From the NCBI GenBank assembly GCA_020638195.1, contig JACKJC010000004.1, positions 496,001 through 560,000 of the forward strand: 64,000 nt of DNA, given 5' to 3'. Shown here in pieces: positions 7,995-16,732 of the stretch (position 1 is the stretch's first letter; every line of letters starts with the position of its first letter). The notes under the pieces are model-generated. The model was not told where the DNA came from, did not search any database, and saw only the letters and a program-made list of their open reading frames with translations. The position numbers and the translations under genes were made by a program. This stretch comes from Methylobacteriaceae bacterium (GTDB lineage: Bacteria; Pseudomonadota; Alphaproteobacteria; Rhizobiales; Beijerinckiaceae).

Positions 7995-8438
7995 CTATTT
8001 CGCCTGCATCGTCGAGATATAGCCGATCAGCGCCAGGATCTTTCCCCGCACGTAGGAGGCGACGTCCGCCCCCTGATAGTAAGGCCCGAGTTCCCTGGGC
8101 GCCTTCTCGGAATAATGATCGCCCCAGATCGGCATTTCGCTTGTCCCATGGCCCGCGACGCCTTGTTGTCCGCTGATGATCTCGTAGGCGCGATCGAAGG
8201 GGAACACCCCGCCATTGGCTTTCGCCAATCCGGTGAGATCAGGCACCTTCTTGTTGACGAGGCCGCTGAAGGGTCCGCCGCCCTTGCCAGCCTTGCCATG
8301 GCAGACCGCTCAATAGGTTTCGTACTTCTGCTTGCCGATGTCGACGCCTTGCGCCGATGCCGTTCCAACGGTGGCGCTCATCGCCGCGCCGCAGGCCAGC
8401 GCGGCTATCGTGACAGAGACCAGGCTTCCGTTTCTCAT
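7995..8438 (-). pseudogene. Monohaem c-type cytochrome with in-frame TGA replacing the first haem cysteine codon
   Basis: One continuous 147-codon frame, broken only by TGA at 8310-8312 (minus strand). Residues 1-31 are a cleavable signal peptide (MRNGSLVS... ending ASAQG). After VDIGKQKYETY comes TGA, then AVCHGKAGKG. The motif would be CxxCH if the TGA were TGC. Downstream the frame is intact for 104 codons and contains the likely axial Met in GTSEMPIWGD, as in class I cytochromes. Other genes here use TGA as an ordinary stop. The alternatives are sequencing error, a fresh nonsense mutation, or recoding (for example selenocysteine). I label it a pseudogene because recoding is unproven. Periplasmic electron transfer would be its role if made. 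Confidence 0.75.
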
Positions 8439-8597
8439 TCGTGCATCCCGTTGTTGAACACGCAGGGCCGACCTCGCCCCCGCGCGGTCACTCGGACAGG
8501 CTTGCGCAATTGCGCCAGTCGCGCGTTGTCGCACATCGACACTTTGTAAGATTTCGAGAATTCCAGCGCCAGCCGGCGTCTGGCTCCCCGGCGTCCG

Positions 8598-9947
8598 TCA
8601 ATCCAGTCCTGCGACCTTCAGCGCCGCCGCCTGATCCGCCGCCAGACGCGCCTGTTCGAAATCGCCGAGCGCGGCCTCGAACATGCGGTGGTAATTCAGT
8701 TCCGCGCCGAGGTGCAGGAACACGGCGCCGAGCCCCACCGCCGCGCGATCGAGAAACACGAATTCGCGCGGCACCCTCACCGGCCCCTTGGTCTTGAGCG
8801 CCTGATGCACGGTGAAGGCCTCGCGCCGCCCATATTTGCCGGGCTCGACACCGTCGGCGACCGAGCGCACGCGATCCTCCAGCAGCGGCCCGTAGACGAA
8901 GCGCGCCCAGATGTTCAGCGTCTCGATCACGTCCTTCGTCAGGCCCGCGAACCCCCAGCTCTCGTAGGCGTGCACGATCCGCGCCTGATCGTTCTGTTGC
9001 AGGCCCCGGTAGAGGTCGACCACGCCGCCGACGAACTTCGGCGGGAAGATTCTCACGCACCCGTAGTCCAACAGATTGATGCCTTCGCCCTTCCCGAAGA
9101 CGCTGTAATTGCCGAGATGCGGATCGCCGTGAATGACGCCGAAACGCGAGAACGGCAGCCACCACGCCGTGAACATCGCCGCGCCGATGCGATTGCGCAC
9201 CTCGAGCGGCGCGGTCTTGAAGCTCAGCAACTTCTCGCCGTCGAGCCAGTCCATGGTCAGCAGGCGTTCGGTGGACAGCTCCGCCCGCACTTTCGGCGTG
9301 CGCACATCCGAGGCGTCGGCCAGCATATGGCCGTAGAGCGCGGCGTTCTTGGCTTCCCGCAGATAGTCCAGTTCCTCGCGCACCCGCGCGGCGATTTCCT
9401 TTGCGGCTTCGCTCGTGTCGATGACCGGCTCGAAGCGGCGGTGGATGGCGAAGAGAATGTCGAGCTGGGCGAGATCGGCTTCGACCGCCGATTTCATGTC
9501 GGGATATTGCAGCTTGCACGCGAGCGGCGCCCCGTCGAGCGCGACGGCGCGATGCACCTGGCCGAGCGAGGCCGCCGCTGCGGGCTTCAGGTCGAACGAC
9601 TTGAACCTCTTCTGCCAGTCCGGCCCGAGTTCCGCCTGCATCCGCCGCTTGACGAAGGCCGCGCCCATGGGCGGCGCGTCCGACTGCAGTTTCGACAATT
9701 CATCCGCATATTCGGGCGGCAGCAGGTCGGGAATGGTCGCCATGAGCTGCGCGACCTTCATCAGCGGCCCCTTGAGCCCGCCCAGCGCCTTGGCGAGAAC
9801 AGCCGCATTGCTGGCGTCCCGTCCAGACGTGCGCCCGCCCGTCAGCTGCTGCGCGGCGAACCGCGCGGCGACCCCGCCGACATTGGCGCCGACTTTGGCG
9901 TAGCGGGCGGCGCGGGCGGAAAATCGATTGGCTTCGCGGTCGGTCAT
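8598..9947 (-). CDS. ABC1/UbiB family atypical protein kinase
   Basis: 449 residues. The ABC1 (UbiB/COQ8) fold is shown by GPLMKVAQ (about 60-67, the KxGQ-like element), the Ala-rich nucleotide loop AAAASLGQVHRA (about 123-134) replacing the Gly-rich loop, the invariant lysine in LACKLQYPD, the catalytic VIHGDPHLGNY (about 272-282) and the metal-binding LLDYGCVR (about 291). Family members are ATPases that support ubiquinone synthesis or lipid metabolism. This one is a soluble-looking form without the C-terminal membrane helices of UbiB, so I give no symbol. The ATG at 9947 starts MTDREANRF. pepF ends 62 bases upstream on the same strand. Confidence 0.88.
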   Translation of the reverse strand: MTDREANRFSARAARYAKVGANVGGVAARFAAQQLTGGRTSGRDASNAAVLAKALGGLKGPLMKVAQLMATIPDLLPPEYADELSKLQSDAPPMGAAFVKRRMQAELGPDWQKRFKSFDLKPAAAASLGQVHRAVALDGAPLACKLQYPDMKSAVEADLAQLDILFAIHRRFEPVIDTSEAAKEIAARVREELDYLREAKNAALYGHMLADASDVRTPKVRAELSTERLLTMDWLDGEKLLSFKTAPLEVRNRIGAAMFTAWWLPFSRFGVIHGDPHLGNYSVFGKGEGINLLDYGCVRIFPPKFVGGVVDLYRGLQQNDQARIVHAYESWGFAGLTKDVIETLNIWARFVYGPLLEDRVRSVADGVEPGKYGRREAFTVHQALKTKGPVRVPREFVFLDRAAVGLGAVFLHLGAELNYHRMFEAALGDFEQARLAADQAAALKVAGLD

Positions 9948-10009
9948 GATGACAATATGGGCTCGCTCATGCTTTGGGCCAATTGGCTCTGATCGAGCGC
10001 CCCCTCGGC

Positions 10010-11806
10010 TTACCCCTCCATCCCCTCCAACTCGACAATCAGCTCCTCGATCATCCCCAGCCCGATATTCCAGAACGCGGGATCCGTCGCATCGAGCCCG
10101 AACGGCGCCAGCAATTCGGAATGGTGCTTGGCGCCGCCGGCCTTCAGCATGTCGAAATAGCGCTCGACGAACCCTTGTTCGGCGCGGCGGTAGACGCCGT
10201 AGAGCGAATTCACCAGGCAGTCGCCGAAGGCGTAGGCGTAGACGTAGAAGGGCGAGTGGATGAAGTGCGGGATGTAGGCCCAGAAGGTCTCGTAGCCCGG
10301 CTGCAGCTTGATCGCCGATCCCAGGCTCTCGCCCTGCACGCCCATCCACACCTCGCACAACTGGTCGGCCGTCAGCTCGCCCTCGCGGCGGCGTGTGTGA
10401 ACCTCGCGCTCGAACGTGTAGAAGGCGATCTGGCGCACCACCGTGTTGATCATGTCCTCGACCTTGGAGGCGAGCAGCGCTCGGCGCTGCGCGACATCGG
10501 TCGTCTTGGCGAGCAGCGCGCGAAACGTCAGCATCTCGCCGAACACGCTCGCGGTCTCGGCCAGCGTCAGCGGCGTCTGCGCCATCAACGCGCCCTGCCC
10601 AGCGGCGAGAACCTGGTGCACGCCGTGGCCGAGTTCATGCGCGAGCGTCATCACGTCGCGCGGTTTGCCCTGGTAGTTGAGCAGCACATAGGGATGCGCG
10701 GAGGGCACGGTCGGATGCGCGAAGGCGCCTGGCGCCTTGCCGGCGCGCACCGGCGCGTCGATCCAGCGCTCGTCGAAAAAGCGCTGCGCGATATCCGCCA
10801 TCTCGGGCGCAAAACCGGCGTACGCCGACAGCACCGTCTCGCGCGCATCGGTCCAGGAGTAGATGCGCTGGGGAACCTGCGGCAGCGGCGCATTGCGGTC
10901 CCAATGGTTGAGCGCATCCTTGCCGAACCATTTGGCCTTCAAGCGGTAATAGCGGTGCGACAGGCGCGGATAGGCCGCGCGCACCGCCGCCACCAGCGCG
11001 TCAACCACTTCGCGTTCGACGCGATTTGCGAGATGGCGCGAATCCGCGACATCGCCGAACTTGCGCCAGCGGTCGGAAATTTCCTTGTCCTTGGCGAGCG
11101 TATTGGTGACGAGCGCGAATGTGCGCAGGTTCGCTTTCAGCGTCGCGGCGATTGCATCGGACGCCGTGTGGCGAACCTCTTCGCTCGCATCCTGCATCAT
11201 CGAAAGCGTCGGTTCGAGCGTCTGCTCATTGCCGTCGACCACAAAGCGCAGGCTCGCGATCGTCTCGTCGAACAGGCGGTTCCACGCGCCATGACCAGTG
11301 ACTGACTTCTCGTGGAACAGCTTTTCGAGCTGGTCGTCGAGTTCGTGCGGCTTCTCCTTGCGGATATCGATCAGCCAGGGCTTCCAGTGCTCGAGCGGGC
11401 CGGAGGCCATCGCCTTTTCGAGCGCGTCGTCGTCGAGCCGATTGAGTTCGAGCTGGAAGAACAGGAGATCGGTCGAATAGGCCGTCACCTTCTCCTGCGC
11501 GTCGCCATAGAATTTCGCGCAGACCGGGTCGGTCGTGTTCCCGGCATAGACGAGCCCGGCATAGCTCATGATTCGTCCCAGCAGGTCCTGCAGGGCCTCG
11601 AATTCGCGAACGGCTTCGGCCAGCCGCGCGCTCGCCTTTTCGCCCCGGGCTGCCTCCGCGAGCCTTCCGCGCCATTTCTCCGCGAAGGCGCGGCATTCGG
11701 CTTCGGCGCGCTTCAGGTCGGCAGCGAATTGCGGACTGTCGAGCCCGCTGTAGAGATCGGCGAGGTTCCATTCGGGCAGCGGCCCGAGTTTGGCGGTCGC
11801 GGTCAT
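10010..11806 (-). CDS. pepF: Oligoendopeptidase F family M3 metallopeptidase
   Basis: 598 residues, the usual size for PepF. The zinc site HELGHG is at about residues 388-393, with the downstream glutamate in LAETASVFGEM (about 415). The N-terminal half is the helical M3 lid (MSYAGLVYAGNTTDP, FGKDALNHWDRNAPLP). It degrades short peptides in the cytoplasm; there is no signal peptide. The start ATG at 11806 begins MTATAKLGPLPEWNL, matching the family's typical W-(D/N)L opening. It is divergent from the sigma-54 regulator gene. Confidence 0.95.
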   Translation of the reverse strand: MTATAKLGPLPEWNLADLYSGLDSPQFAADLKRAEAECRAFAEKWRGRLAEAARGEKASARLAEAVREFEALQDLLGRIMSYAGLVYAGNTTDPVCAKFYGDAQEKVTAYSTDLLFFQLELNRLDDDALEKAMASGPLEHWKPWLIDIRKEKPHELDDQLEKLFHEKSVTGHGAWNRLFDETIASLRFVVDGNEQTLEPTLSMMQDASEEVRHTASDAIAATLKANLRTFALVTNTLAKDKEISDRWRKFGDVADSRHLANRVEREVVDALVAAVRAAYPRLSHRYYRLKAKWFGKDALNHWDRNAPLPQVPQRIYSWTDARETVLSAYAGFAPEMADIAQRFFDERWIDAPVRAGKAPGAFAHPTVPSAHPYVLLNYQGKPRDVMTLAHELGHGVHQVLAAGQGALMAQTPLTLAETASVFGEMLTFRALLAKTTDVAQRRALLASKVEDMINTVVRQIAFYTFEREVHTRRREGELTADQLCEVWMGVQGESLGSAIKLQPGYETFWAYIPHFIHSPFYVYAYAFGDCLVNSLYGVYRRAEQGFVERYFDMLKAGGAKHHSELLAPFGLDATDPAFWNIGLGMIEELIVELEGMEG

Positions 11807-12018
11807 GATCGGTCCGTGAAGAATCAGTGTCGGATCAATATAGGGCGTCGCCCGCGCTTTCGCGCCCCCATCGCCCGCGTCACCCGCTGCAAACGCCTGC
11901 GATACGGGCGATTGTGCCGATAAGCGACAATCGGACGACGGCCATTAATTGGGCATTTACCCTATTCGTCGAGCATTGCCCTCCGACAGGCGACCGGCTA
12001 GCGCCCCAAGAGGACTTG

Positions 12019-13521
12019 ATGATTTCGACCATACTGATTGCCGACGACGATCCCGTTCAGCGCCGGCTTCTCGAAGCCATGGTCCGGCGCTTCGGCTACG
12101 AGGCCGAGACGGTCGAAAGCGGCGATCAGGCGCTCGCGCGACTCGAGCGCACCGAAGGTCCGGCGATTGATCTGCTGATTCTCGATCTCGTCATGCCCGA
12201 TCTCGACGGCATGGGCGTGCTCGCCAGAATGCGGGAGCGCAAGATCGGCGCGCCGGTTGTCGTCCAGACCGCGCACGGCTCGATCGAGGCGGTCATCTCC
12301 GCCATGCGCGCCGGCGCCTATGATTTCGTGGTCAAGCCCGTGGGCGCCGAGCGCCTGCAATTCTCGATCAAGAACGCCTTGCGCGCCGATGCGCTCGAAG
12401 AGGAAATCCGCCGCATCAACCGCCGTGCGACGGGCACGCTGACCTTCAAGGATCTCGTCTTCTCCGGCGACGAAATGGCGCGCATCGTGCGGCTCGGCGA
12501 GCGCGCCGCAAAGTCCACGATCCCCGTTCTGCTCGAAGGCGAGTCCGGCGTCGGCAAGGAACTGGTCGCGCGCGCCGTGCAGGGCGGCTCCGATCGCAAA
12601 GGTAAACCTTTCGTGACGGTCAATTGCGGCGCCCTGCCCGAGAACCTCATCGAATCCATTCTGTTCGGGCACGAGAAGGGCGCCTTCACCGGCGCGACGG
12701 ACAAGCATATCGGCAAGTTCCAGGAAGCCCACGGCGGCACGCTCTTCCTCGATGAGGTCGGCGAACTGCCGCTCGAGGCGCAGGTGAAACTTCTGCGCGC
12801 CCTGCAGGAAGGCGAGATCGACCCCGTCGGCGCCAAGCGCCCGGTGCGCGTCGACATTCGCCTGATCTCGGCGACCAACCAGAACCTCATCGAACTCGTG
12901 AAGGCCGGAAAGTTCCGTGAGGACCTCTACTATCGCCTCAACGTCTTCCCCATCACCATCCCGCCGCTACGCGCGCGCAAGGGCGACATCGGCGAATTGT
13001 CGCGCCGCTTCTGCGCACGTTTCGCGGCGGAAGAGGGCAAGAAGATACGCGGCCTCACCGCCGAGACGCTGTCGCTATTGGCGGCCTACGACTGGCCGGG
13101 CAATGTCCGCCAGCTCGAGAACGCGCTGTTCCGCGCGGTCGTGCTCGCCGATGGCGATGAACTGACCGTCGCCGAATTCCCGCAGATCGCGGCCCAGGTC
13201 GACGGGTTCGACGTGCGTGTGCCGGTCGCTCCGGCGCCGCAGCCCGCCGCCATGCGCGTCGAGCGCGAAATCGTCCGCGTCGAAGTGCGCGATCCCAACA
13301 CGCGAAAAATGCTCGACGAGCACGGCGAGGTGCGCAAACTCGAGGATCTCGAGGCGGAAGCGATCAAGTTCGCGCTCGCCCACTATCGCGGGCAGATGTC
13401 GGAAATGGCCCGCCGCCTCGGCATCGGCCGCTCGACGCTCTATCGGAAAATGAAGGAATACGGCCTCGACGACGGCGCCGAGGACAAGATGGTCGGCGAG
13501 GAAGGCTCCCACGCCGCCTGA
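12019..13521 (+). CDS. Sigma-54-dependent response regulator (NtrC class)
   Basis: 500 residues in three parts. The receiver domain (1-120) has the acidic pocket DDD (10-11) and phosphoacceptor Asp56 in LILDLVMPD. The AAA+ domain (about 145-375) has Walker A GESGVGKE (about 174), the sigma-54 contact loop GAFTGA (about 221) and Walker B LFLDEVGEL. A C-terminal Fis-type helix-turn-helix ends with MARRLGIGRSTLYRKMKEYG. It should activate sigma-54 promoters after phosphorylation. No histidine kinase gene is adjacent, so it is an orphan. ATG 12019 follows AAGAGGA. Upstream, CGATTGT (11909-11915) and ACAATCG (11927-11933) form a possible operator. Its regulon is not visible here. Confidence 0.92.
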   Translation: MISTILIADDDPVQRRLLEAMVRRFGYEAETVESGDQALARLERTEGPAIDLLILDLVMPDLDGMGVLARMRERKIGAPVVVQTAHGSIEAVISAMRAGAYDFVVKPVGAERLQFSIKNALRADALEEEIRRINRRATGTLTFKDLVFSGDEMARIVRLGERAAKSTIPVLLEGESGVGKELVARAVQGGSDRKGKPFVTVNCGALPENLIESILFGHEKGAFTGATDKHIGKFQEAHGGTLFLDEVGELPLEAQVKLLRALQEGEIDPVGAKRPVRVDIRLISATNQNLIELVKAGKFREDLYYRLNVFPITIPPLRARKGDIGELSRRFCARFAAEEGKKIRGLTAETLSLLAAYDWPGNVRQLENALFRAVVLADGDELTVAEFPQIAAQVDGFDVRVPVAPAPQPAAMRVEREIVRVEVRDPNTRKMLDEHGEVRKLEDLEAEAIKFALAHYRGQMSEMARRLGIGRSTLYRKMKEYGLDDGAEDKMVGEEGSHAA

Positions 13522-13570
13522 GACGGAGCGACGCCCCGCCTCACTGAAAACAACGTCCGGATAGGCCGCA

Positions 13571-13954
13571 TCAGGCGCGAACGGGGACGCTCGCGCGCGC
13601 CGTCGACATGATGAGCGCGGCGAGGGCGATTACCGCCGCCGCGGAGCCTGCCGCACCGTGCACGAAAGCCGCATTCTGCACGCTTTCGAAGCCAAGCATC
13701 CAGGGTGCGGCAGCCGTCGCCAGACCGCAGAAAGCGCAGGCCGCCAGCGCGATGCGCCCGAGGCCGAGCATCGCCGCCAGCGAACAGACCCACAGCGCGA
13801 GACCCGCCGCCATGCTGGCCGTCGCCGCCGTCGCATGCGACGAATAGCCCATTGGCGCGGGCGCGGCGACGAGCGCCAGGCCGAGCGCCAGAATGACGAA
13901 ATTGCACCGGTTCCGCGCACACAGACCGCCGTCGTTCTGCTCGTGATCGACCAT
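13571..13954 (-). CDS. SPW-repeat membrane protein
   Basis: 127 residues with about four hydrophobic segments. The pattern APxPMGYSSH and then AAPWMLGFES-x-AAFVHGAAGSA is the SPW motif (a Trp/Pro-containing turn between membrane helices) seen in small bacterial proteins of unknown function. The start is the ATG at 13954, with GGGAGG eight to nine bases upstream. The N-terminal segment before the first helix is cysteine-bearing (GLCARNRCN). It is transcribed in the same direction as a second SPW protein 150 bases upstream, so the two may be co-expressed. Confidence 0.7.
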   Translation of the reverse strand: MVDHEQNDGGLCARNRCNFVILALGLALVAAPAPMGYSSHATAATASMAAGLALWVCSLAAMLGLGRIALAACAFCGLATAAAPWMLGFESVQNAAFVHGAAGSAAAVIALAALIMSTARASVPVRA

Positions 13955-14111
13955 CAAGAACCTCCCAGTTTCCGGTCGCGCATTTCTGTGCGGCTCATGG
14001 TCCGCGTCACGTCGACGCAGGGAGGCTAGCAAGAGCGCGAGGGTTTCGTCCAGCGCCATGCGCGCTCAAAGCATGAGCAGAATCTGAACGTTGGCGACAA
14101 ATCCGCTCCGG

Positions 14112-14480
14112 TTACGCGCCGGCCTGTCCGCTGTGGCTGCGCTCCCACCACAATTCGCCGAGCGACAGCGCGGCAACGCCGAGACCGAGCACGACATGTG
14201 CGACAGCGGCGTGCGGAACCTGGACGAAACCGACGATCCATGGCGCGGCCGCGGCGAGCACGCCGAGCACGACATCCACTTCCTCGAAGAGATGCGGCAG
14301 TTCGGCAAGCGCGACCACGGCGCAACCGACGATCGCGAGTCCCGCGACGATACTCGTGGCCGCCGCACGTTCGTTGGCGTGATAACCCAAGACCCACGGC
14401 GCTGCGACGAACGCGGCGCCAAGCAAGAGTGTGATGAAATCGAGCCTGTTGACGACAGGCTGTGCGTTGGTGGCCGGCAT
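14112..14480 (-). CDS. SPW-repeat membrane protein
   Basis: 122 residues, four predicted membrane helices. Two SPW-type units are visible: AAPWVLGYHANERAA (about 27-41) and AAAPWIVGFVQVPHAAVAH (about 81-99). Each is followed by a hydrophobic helix. ATG 14480 is preceded by GGGAGGAG. This copy has both repeat units intact, whereas its neighbour at 13571-13954 has a degenerate first unit (APAPMGY). Function is unknown. Confidence 0.8.
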   Translation of the reverse strand: MPATNAQPVVNRLDFITLLLGAAFVAAPWVLGYHANERAAATSIVAGLAIVGCAVVALAELPHLFEEVDVVLGVLAAAAPWIVGFVQVPHAAVAHVVLGLGVAALSLGELWWERSHSGQAGA

Positions 14481-14552
14481 CGGCTCCTCCCTCGCTGCGC
14501 CCCGCATGCACAAGCGCAAATAGCGCCGAAATCCGGCGTTTCCAGCACGGTC

Positions 14553-15353
14553 TTACCGGACGGCGACGATGAACAGGCGTGGATAGGGCAAGAGGATCAT
14601 GCCGTCGGCGCGCGGGACATATTCCTTGATGATCTCGCGCCGGTAGGCGGCGAGAAAGGCCTCGCGTTCCTTGTCCGTCAGCGGATTGAGGAAAGGCCTG
14701 AGCGCCGAGCCCGCGAACCAGTCGACCACGCCCTGCGCGCCGTCCAGCCTGTACACGTAAGTCGTGCGCCACAATTCCACGCGCGCGCAATGCGGGCTCA
14801 GCCAGTCATAATAATCCTGAGCATCCGAGATCACCGCCCGCGACTTCACGACCGGCATCAGCCGCTCGCGCCAGGGGCCGTCGACCGCGATCATGCGCAT
14901 CAAAGCATGCGCCGCCTCGCGCGCGGAATCCGGCATCTGCACCGCTAGGCACCCGCCCTGAGGCAGGTAGGATACGAGACGCGGAAACAAATCCTGGTGA
15001 TCGGGCGTGAACTGCAGGACCGAATTGGCGAAGATCAGGTCAGGCGTATGATCGGGCTGAAAATCGTCGACGCTCTCATTGAGAAAATGCGCGTCCGGCA
15101 GACGTGTTCGCGCATGCGCCAGCATGGCTTCGGACGTGTCGAGGCCGATCAACTCGATCGCCGAAAAATGCTGCCGCAGCAATTCCGTCGAATTGCCCGG
15201 CCCACAGCCGAGGTCGTAGCCGAAGGAGGGCGCAGCGAGTGGAACCTGCGCCAGCAGGTCCCGCGCCGCACGCGCGCGCTCGCACTCGAATTTGAGATAG
15301 AGGGCGGGATTCCAGTCGCCCTGGGCCATGGCCGTCGCCACCATTTCGGTCAT
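14553..15353 (-). CDS. tam: Trans-aconitate 2-methyltransferase
   Basis: 266 residues. The opening GDWNPALYLKFECERARAA is the signature start of Tam enzymes. The SAM-binding motif I is DLGCGPGNS (47-55). The middle contains FANSVLQFTPDH, and the tail carries the Tam-type VVDWFAGSALRPFL and IIKEYVPRADG. Tam methylates trans-aconitate, removing an inhibitor of the citrate cycle, in the cytoplasm. The start has GGAGAG six bases ahead. It stands alone; the 200 bases upstream hold the tandem hairpins that end the GSCFA gene. Confidence 0.9.
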   Translation of the reverse strand: MTEMVATAMAQGDWNPALYLKFECERARAARDLLAQVPLAAPSFGYDLGCGPGNSTELLRQHFSAIELIGLDTSEAMLAHARTRLPDAHFLNESVDDFQPDHTPDLIFANSVLQFTPDHQDLFPRLVSYLPQGGCLAVQMPDSAREAAHALMRMIAVDGPWRERLMPVVKSRAVISDAQDYYDWLSPHCARVELWRTTYVYRLDGAQGVVDWFAGSALRPFLNPLTDKEREAFLAAYRREIIKEYVPRADGMILLPYPRLFIVAVR

Positions 15354-15485
15354 TGCGACTCTCCGGTCGAAACGCCTCGCGCCGGGCCATTGGCCACAGC
15401 GCCGTTCGGAATGTCAACCAGAATGTTCTTTTTAGAGAACGACATCGACAACGGAGGCGACGCTTGCGCCGCCAGATGTGCAACG

Positions 15486-15569
15486 ACGAGGCGGCTCAGG
15501 CCGCCAATTTGGTCGAAACGAGGCGGCTCAGGCCGCCAATTTGGTCGAAACGAGGCGGCTCAGGCCGCC
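15486..15569. repeat. Three tandem copies of a 32-bp hairpin unit at the GSCFA gene 3' end
   Basis: Units at 15486-15517 and 15518-15549 are identical, and a third partial copy (15550-15569) runs into the coding end of the GSCFA gene. Each contains AGGCGGC-TCAG-GCCGCC(T/A), a 6-7 bp stem with a four-base loop. The minus-strand stop TGA of the gene is the loop of the third copy. The extra copies therefore duplicated the last codons, the stop and about 20 bases downstream. Confidence 0.9.
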
Positions 15570-16627
15570 TCTATGGCCTCCTCGTCGCAGATGATCTTGG
15601 CGGCTTCCGCGCTCTCGCGGGCCACGTCGACCTTGAGATGCTTCACCGGGCTCGACGCCTTTCCGCCTTCGGCGAAATGATCGAAGAAGATGCGCATGAC
15701 GGCGCTCACCCCGACCGGCGTCAGCTGCCGCATCGATTCGGCGTAGAACTTCGCCGCGTTCGGACCGAAGGTCACGACGTCGTAGGACGGGAAGTATGCG
15801 ATGTTCTGGCGCGCCGCCGAGACTTCGTCGGCCGCGACGCGCAGGATCGACTTCGACGCCGAATTGGAAACAAGCACGTGGCGGGGAACCTGCGTCGCCG
15901 CGATCGGCACCGGCGACACCGAAGTGATGATTCGCGCCTTCGGATTGATCGCATGCAGCTTGTCCACGAAGGCCAGAAAGTCTCCTGAGACTTCCGACAC
16001 CCGCGAATTCCAGAACACATATTTCTCGGGATCGTATTCGCCGCCATCGACGCCCGGCGCGATCTGCAGCACCGCGCCGTCAGCCTTGTGCACCCAAGCC
16101 TCCGTCAACCCGAAAGTAAACAGGAAGACGTCCAGCGTCTGGAACATTTTTCGAACCGCCGCGAGATGCTTGTCGCGCTCGGCGCGCACCTCCTCGGGCG
16201 TGGCGTAACCGTCCGGATTCACCCGCGGCCGGAACGGATCGACGAAGCGACCGTCCTTGCGGGTCCACACGTCCAGCTCCGGCTTGAACAGGCCGAAGGC
16301 GCGGTCGAACAGCTGGAGCAGCTGGCGCGTCGTGTAGATATTGCCGTAGCGCGCGGAATAGACGCCGTATTGCAGATGTTCCGCCTGGGCCGCATCCATG
16401 CCGTCCGGCGGCGTCTCCACCTGGTAGTAATGGAAGCCGCTGAGCTGCAGCCGCTTGGCCAGATGCTGGGCGAAACACGAGCCGCCGGTCGCGACCTTGT
16501 CGGTCGGCGCGATCTTGAACGGCAGGTCGACGATCGGGTCGATGGCGAAAGGCGGCAGGCCGGCCACGGCCTTGCGCCAGAACCGATGGTCGGGTAGGTC
16601 GCTGTAGGGATTGGAGGACAAGGGCAT
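15560..16627 (-). CDS. GSCFA domain-containing protein
   Basis: 355 residues. The family name motif is present as GGSCFAQHLAKRL (48-60). Other expected features are YGVYSARYGNIYTTRQLLQL (about 87-106), LFTFGLTEAWV (about 168-178) and the late ITSVSPVPIAAT (about 241-252). GSCFA proteins are related to SGNH/GDSL hydrolases and are often found beside glycan genes, but no substrate is established. There is no signal peptide, so it should be cytoplasmic. AGGAGA precedes the ATG. It is divergent from two WcbI-like genes with only 105 bases between, which suggests shared control. The coding end lies in a tandem hairpin repeat. Confidence 0.88.
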   Translation of the reverse strand: MPLSSNPYSDLPDHRFWRKAVAGLPPFAIDPIVDLPFKIAPTDKVATGGSCFAQHLAKRLQLSGFHYYQVETPPDGMDAAQAEHLQYGVYSARYGNIYTTRQLLQLFDRAFGLFKPELDVWTRKDGRFVDPFRPRVNPDGYATPEEVRAERDKHLAAVRKMFQTLDVFLFTFGLTEAWVHKADGAVLQIAPGVDGGEYDPEKYVFWNSRVSEVSGDFLAFVDKLHAINPKARIITSVSPVPIAATQVPRHVLVSNSASKSILRVAADEVSAARQNIAYFPSYDVVTFGPNAAKFYAESMRQLTPVGVSAVMRIFFDHFAEGGKASSPVKHLKVDVARESAEAAKIICDEEAIEAA

Positions 16628-16732
16628 TCTCCTGAGCCTGCGCCAAAATAGGCGCGCCGCCCTCTCTTGTCACGCCGGGCGCCCGCGCCGGCCGAGCCTG
16701 CCGAAACGGCGTAAGGGAAGCGCTCCGACGCG

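Noticed and set aside
8310..8312. Genome-wide reassignment of TGA to Trp as the reason for the stop in the cytochrome gene
   Set aside because: Many genes in the window end with TGA at the expected family length (for example 65-67, and the TPR lipoprotein at 4084-4086), and Trp is not expected at that haem position.
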